Positions 61,460 through 64,000 of a stretch of DNA of 64,000 nucleotides are shown piece by piece (position 1 is the stretch's first letter; each line of letters starts with the position of its first letter). Where the stretch lies: the NCBI GenBank assembly GCA_964461995.1, contig CAYWXL010000016.1:1-64000 (forward strand). The letters run 5' to 3'. This DNA comes from JALSRK01 sp964461995 (lineage in GTDB: Bacteria > Acidobacteriota > Terriglobia > Bryobacterales > Bryobacteraceae). The notes below the pieces were generated by a model. It ran no database searches. It saw only the letters and a list, made by a program, of their open reading frames with translations, and had not been told where the DNA came from. The position numbers and the translations under genes were made by a program.

Positions 61460-62191
61460 TTACTGCTCCGGCGGAAAAAGCCCGTGTTTCCGCAGAATCT
61501 GCCGCCCCTCATTCCCCGCCAGAAACTCCAGAAACTCCCTGGCGATCTCCCGGTGGGCCGAGCGGCTTACCACCGCCCCGGTCTGCCGGATCGGCTCGTG
61601 CCACTTCTCGGGTATGAGCATCGCTCCGCGGCGGGCGACGAAGGTCCAGGCAGTCAGGGCAGCCTCGACGTTTCCGCTCTCGGCGTACTGAAACGCCTGC
61701 CTGACATTCTCCCCCAAGACGATCTTCGGCTTCAGCCGCTCCCACAGCCCGCGCCGCTGAAGCGCCTGCTTCGCCGCCACCCCGTAAGGCGCGTGGGACG
61801 GGTTGGCCATCGCGATCCGGCGCACCGCCGGCGCCGTCAGATCCTCGAGCGTCCGGATGCCTCCGCCCGGGGCCCACAAGCCCAGCCGCCCGAAGGCGTA
61901 CACGCGCAGGGTTTCAGGCAATAGGTCGCCGGAGTCGAGCAGTTGCTGGACGTACCGCTCGTTCGCCGACAGATAGACGTCGTAGGGGGCGCCATTGGCG
62001 ATCTGGCGGGCCAGCATCCCGCTGGCATGGAAGACGAACCTCACCTGATGCCCGCTAACCGATTGAAAATGTGTGGAGATATCGTCTCCGAGCGGCGCCA
62101 GACTGGCAGCGGCCGCGACGAGGATTTCGGCGGCGCGCGCGGAGGACGTGCAGAGGCTGAGCGCGAGGGCGGCTAAAAAAATACTTGACAA
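61460..62191 (-). CDS. modA: ModA-type periplasmic molybdate/tungstate-binding protein (no transporter partner)
   Basis: 243 residues. Signal peptide about 1-20 (LSSIFLAALALSLCTSSARA). The mature protein opens EILVAAAASLAPLGDD, with FVFHASGMLARQIANGAPYDVYLSAN and the later VLGENVRQAFQYAESGNVEAA, the ModA pattern for oxyanion binding. No modB/modC permease or ATPase gene is adjacent; the next gene downstream is a sulfatase. TTG start at 62191, with no earlier start preserving the signal and only a weak Shine-Dalgarno. The start codon touches a perfect 17-bp palindrome. An ATP-binding-cassette partner elsewhere, or a role with another transporter, is possible. Confidence 0.8.
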   Translation of the reverse strand: MSSIFLAALALSLCTSSARAAEILVAAAASLAPLGDDISTHFQSVSGHQVRFVFHASGMLARQIANGAPYDVYLSANERYVQQLLDSGDLLPETLRVYAFGRLGLWAPGGGIRTLEDLTAPAVRRIAMANPSHAPYGVAAKQALQRRGLWERLKPKIVLGENVRQAFQYAESGNVEAALTAWTFVARRGAMLIPEKWHEPIRQTGAVVSRSAHREIAREFLEFLAGNEGRQILRKHGLFPPEQ

Positions 62192-62213
62192 AATCTTACT
62201 AAGATTTAATAAT
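62185..62213 (+). promoter_or_regulatory. Promoter whose spacer is a perfect 17-bp palindrome
   Basis: TTGACA (62185-62190), a 17-bp spacer and AATAAT (62208-62213; TAATAA at 62207-62212 is the 16-bp alternative). The spacer is the perfect palindrome AAATCTTA-C-TAAGATTT (62191-62207). A direct copy of its TACTAAG (62197-62203) recurs at 62221-62227. This AT-rich island stands out from GC-rich flanks. On the plus strand it would transcribe toward dnaK with a roughly 265-nt leader. On the minus strand the palindrome directly precedes the modA TTG. A repressor bound here would block RNA polymerase. Confidence 0.65.
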
Positions 62214-62411
62214 GTAGTTGTACTAAGGGAGCGTTCGGGGCTCCTGCTGCGGCGGGATTCCCGCTTCTGATGTCGCTCTTGGTCAGCCGCGAACCGCGAA
62301 CCGTGCTTCCGGCGGCTCGGACGGCACGGGCCGGTGACTCCGGACTGGGTCCGGACCGGCCTAGGACGGGAGCCGGGCGAGATTGATGTGCCGTAGCGGT
62401 GAGCTGCGCCG

Positions 62412-62459
62412 GAAACTTGATCCAATCTGTCGGCGCGGGCAGGCTGGCAGTCAAGTTTC
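62412..62459 (+). promoter_or_regulatory. Inverted repeat in the dnaK leader
   Basis: GAAACTTGA (62412-62420) and TCAAGTTTC (62451-62459) are perfect 9-bp inverted repeats 30 nt apart, ending about 25 nt before the dnaK ATG. In RNA they could form a stem-loop ending just before the ribosome-binding site GGGAGG; in DNA they could be a two-half operator. It is not the CIRCE element (TTAGCACTC-N9-GAGTGCTAA). Confidence 0.45.
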
Positions 62460-62483
62460 TGGATTGGGAGGTGTTCGAAACAT

Positions 62484-64000
62484 ATGAGCAAAATCATCGG
62501 AATTGATCTGGGCACGACCAACTCGGTGGTAGCCGTGATGGAGGGGGGCCAGGCGGTGGTCATCCCTAACCAGGAAGGCTCCCGCACGACTCCGTCCGTA
62601 GTTGCGTTCACCAAGACCGGCGAGCGGCTGGTCGGCCAGGTAGCCAAACGGCAAGCCGTCACCAATCCCGAGAATACCATCTACTCGATCAAGCGGTTCA
62701 TGGGGCGCCGCATGAACGAGGTCACCGAAGAGATGAAAATGGTGCCCTTCAAAGTCATCTCGGGCGAAGGTGACACGGTTTGGGTCGAGGTGCAAGGTAA
62801 GCGGTACTCGCCGCCTCAGATCTCGGCGATGATTCTCGGGAAGCTGAAGGATGCCGCCGAGGCCTATTTGGGCGAAAAGGTGACCAAGGCAGTCATCACG
62901 GTGCCGGCCTACTTCAACGACGCCCAGCGGCAAGCCACCAAAGACGCCGGGCAGATCGCCGGCCTGGAGGTGATGCGGATCATCAATGAGCCCACGGCCG
63001 CCGCTCTGGCCTACGGTCTCGACAAGAAGAAGGACGAGACGATCGCCGTCTACGACTTCGGCGGCGGCACCTTCGACATCTCGATCCTCGAGGTGGGCGA
63101 AGGCGTCGTCGAAGTGAAGGCCACCAACGGCGATACGCATCTCGGCGGCGACAACATCGACCAGGTCCTGATCGACTGGATCATCGACGAGTTCAAGAAG
63201 GAGCAAGGCATTGACCTCTCCAAGGACCAGATGGCGCTCCAGCGCTTGAAGGAGGCCGCCGAGAAGGCCAAGATCGAGCTCTCGACCCTGCTCGAGACCG
63301 AGATCAACCTGCCGTTCATCACCGCCGACCAGACGGGCCCCAAGCACCTGGTGATGAAGCTGACGCGGGCCCGGTTCGAGGAGATGATCCGGCCGATCGT
63401 CGAGAAGACCATTGAACCGTGCAAGCAGGCTCTCTCCGACGCAGGCCTGACGCCGGACAAGATCAACGAGGTCGTCTTAGTGGGCGGCTCCACGCGTATC
63501 CCCCTGGTGCAGAAGATCGTCCGCGACCTCTTCGGCAAGGAGCCAAACAAGAGCGTCAACCCCGACGAGGTGGTCGCTATCGGCGCGGCCGTCCAGGGCG
63601 GCGTGCTGGCCGGAGACGTCAAAGACGTTCTGTTGCTCGATGTGACGCCGCTGTCGCTCGGCATCGAGACCCTCGGCGGGGTCTTCACCAAGCTGATCGA
63701 GCGCAATACGACGATCCCGACGCGCAAGAGCGAGATCTTCTCCACCGCCGCCGACAACCAGACGTCGGTGGAAATCAAGGTCTACCAGGGCGAGCGCGCC
63801 ATGGCCAAGGACAACCGGCTGCTCGGCGTCTTCCAGCTCGTCGGCATCCCACCGGCTCCGCGGGGCGTGCCGCAGATCGAGGTCACGTTCGACATCGACG
63901 CCAACGGCATCCTCAACGTCAGCGCGAAGGACCTCGCCACGGGCAACGAGCAGCAGATCACCATCACGTCGTCGTCCGGCCTGACCAAAGAAGAGGTCGA
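62484..64000 (+). CDS. dnaK: Chaperone DnaK (Hsp70), 3' end outside the window
   Basis: The first 505 residues are present. They hold the phosphate-1 and actin-like motifs IGIDLGTTNS, VYDFGGGTFD and VVLVGGSTRIP, INEPTAAALAYG, and the start of the substrate-binding domain (LLDVTPLSLGIETLGG). It is the cytoplasmic ATP-dependent Hsp70 that works with DnaJ and GrpE. ATG at 62484 with GGGAGG 12-13 nt upstream. About 100-130 residues of the substrate domain and lid are expected beyond 64000. Its leader carries the palindrome promoter and the inverted repeat described above. It is the only general chaperone gene in the window. Confidence 0.97.
   Translation, partial: MSKIIGIDLGTTNSVVAVMEGGQAVVIPNQEGSRTTPSVVAFTKTGERLVGQVAKRQAVTNPENTIYSIKRFMGRRMNEVTEEMKMVPFKVISGEGDTVWVEVQGKRYSPPQISAMILGKLKDAAEAYLGEKVTKAVITVPAYFNDAQRQATKDAGQIAGLEVMRIINEPTAAALAYGLDKKKDETIAVYDFGGGTFDISILEVGEGVVEVKATNGDTHLGGDNIDQVLIDWIIDEFKKEQGIDLSKDQMALQRLKEAAEKAKIELSTLLETEINLPFITADQTGPKHLVMKLTRARFEEMIRPIVEKTIEPCKQALSDAGLTPDKINEVVLVGGSTRIPLVQKIVRDLFGKEPNKSVNPDEVVAIGAAVQGGVLAGDVKDVLLLDVTPLSLGIETLGGVFTKLIERNTTIPTRKSEIFSTAADNQTSVEIKVYQGERAMAKDNRLLGVFQLVGIPPAPRGVPQIEVTFDIDANGILNVSAKDLATGNEQQITITSSSGLTKEEV

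Noticed and set aside
62485..64000. CIRCE element or HrcA control of dnaK
   Set aside because: No TTAGCACTC-N9-GAGTGCTAA repeat in the 290-bp leader; the palindromes present are different.
1..64000. CRISPR arrays, rRNA genes, insertion sequences
   Set aside because: No regularly spaced direct repeats, rRNA stretches, transposase-like frames or terminal repeats were seen; only one tRNA was found.

Overview
The window is GC-rich DNA with dense, mostly co-directional gene runs, many short stop/start overlaps and frequent GTG/TTG starts. It reads as a draft chromosome or metagenome scaffold: a run of exactly 100 N at 1808-1907 joins two contigs. The best taxonomic hint is Acidobacteriota, probably the Bryobacterales/Solibacter branch. 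That rests on a secreted CAP-domain protein with the Solibacter-type C-terminal beta-sandwich repeat (TIGR03437-like), Tat-secreted sulfatases, carboxypeptidase-regulatory-like proteins, a type VI secretion (T6SS) fragment and GEFTR-motif repeats. This assignment is inference; no rRNA is present.

Layout. 1-1807 is a contig end with a predicted toxin-antitoxin pair (DUF4411 PIN protein and ImmA/IrrE-type HTH-metalloprotease). 1908-2007 is the cut-off start of a PP-loop diphthamide-synthetase-like gene. 2706-6328 encodes a pyruvate:ferredoxin oxidoreductase split into two proteins, with a good sigma70-like promoter upstream. 6796-10927 holds a thioredoxin-like protein, a secreted HExxH protein, an MFS exporter, tRNA-Gln(CTG) and a PGPGW small membrane protein. 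11110-12612 is a radical SAM/SPASM enzyme, followed by the CAP-domain protein.

14545-18357 (minus) is a corrinoid methyl-transfer operon: corrinoid protein, homocysteine-methyltransferase-like protein, DUF1638 protein and RACo-type reductive activator. A GH5 glycosidase follows on the plus strand. 19535-27164 (minus) is a six-gene lipid operon: fatty-acyl-reductase-like SDR, a three-domain ACP/acyl-AMP-ligase/acyltransferase protein, PlsY, a HAD phosphatase, a sugar-nucleotide-type epimerase and a diacylglycerol-kinase-like enzyme. 27361-34748 (minus) is a T6SS membrane-complex cluster, tssK-tssL-tssM plus a membrane Ser/Thr kinase with a formylglycine-enzyme-like domain. Across a divergent promoter lies a tail-anchored protein with eleven GEFTR-type motifs, then a methyltransferase and a second, divergent tssK.

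39538-48375 carries a Mn-type superoxide dismutase, a carboxypeptidase-regulatory-like secreted protein, an orphan SLATT two-TM protein, and a plus-strand operon of a class A penicillin-binding protein with two TPR proteins. 48384-59246 is a long minus-strand run: sulfatase, small secreted protein, NSS and APC transporters, ThiE, an S9 peptidase, an XRE regulator and a large secreted propeller/PHP-like protein. 59413-64000 holds a YbaK-family deacylase, a second sulfatase, an orphan ModA, and the start of dnaK, whose upstream region has a promoter with a perfect palindrome filling the spacer.

The most novel items are the GEFTR repeat protein placed between the T6SS genes, the lipid operon enzyme with apparently degenerate ACP and acyltransferase domains, the corrinoid operon lacking a visible primary demethylase, and the palindrome-in-promoter upstream of dnaK.
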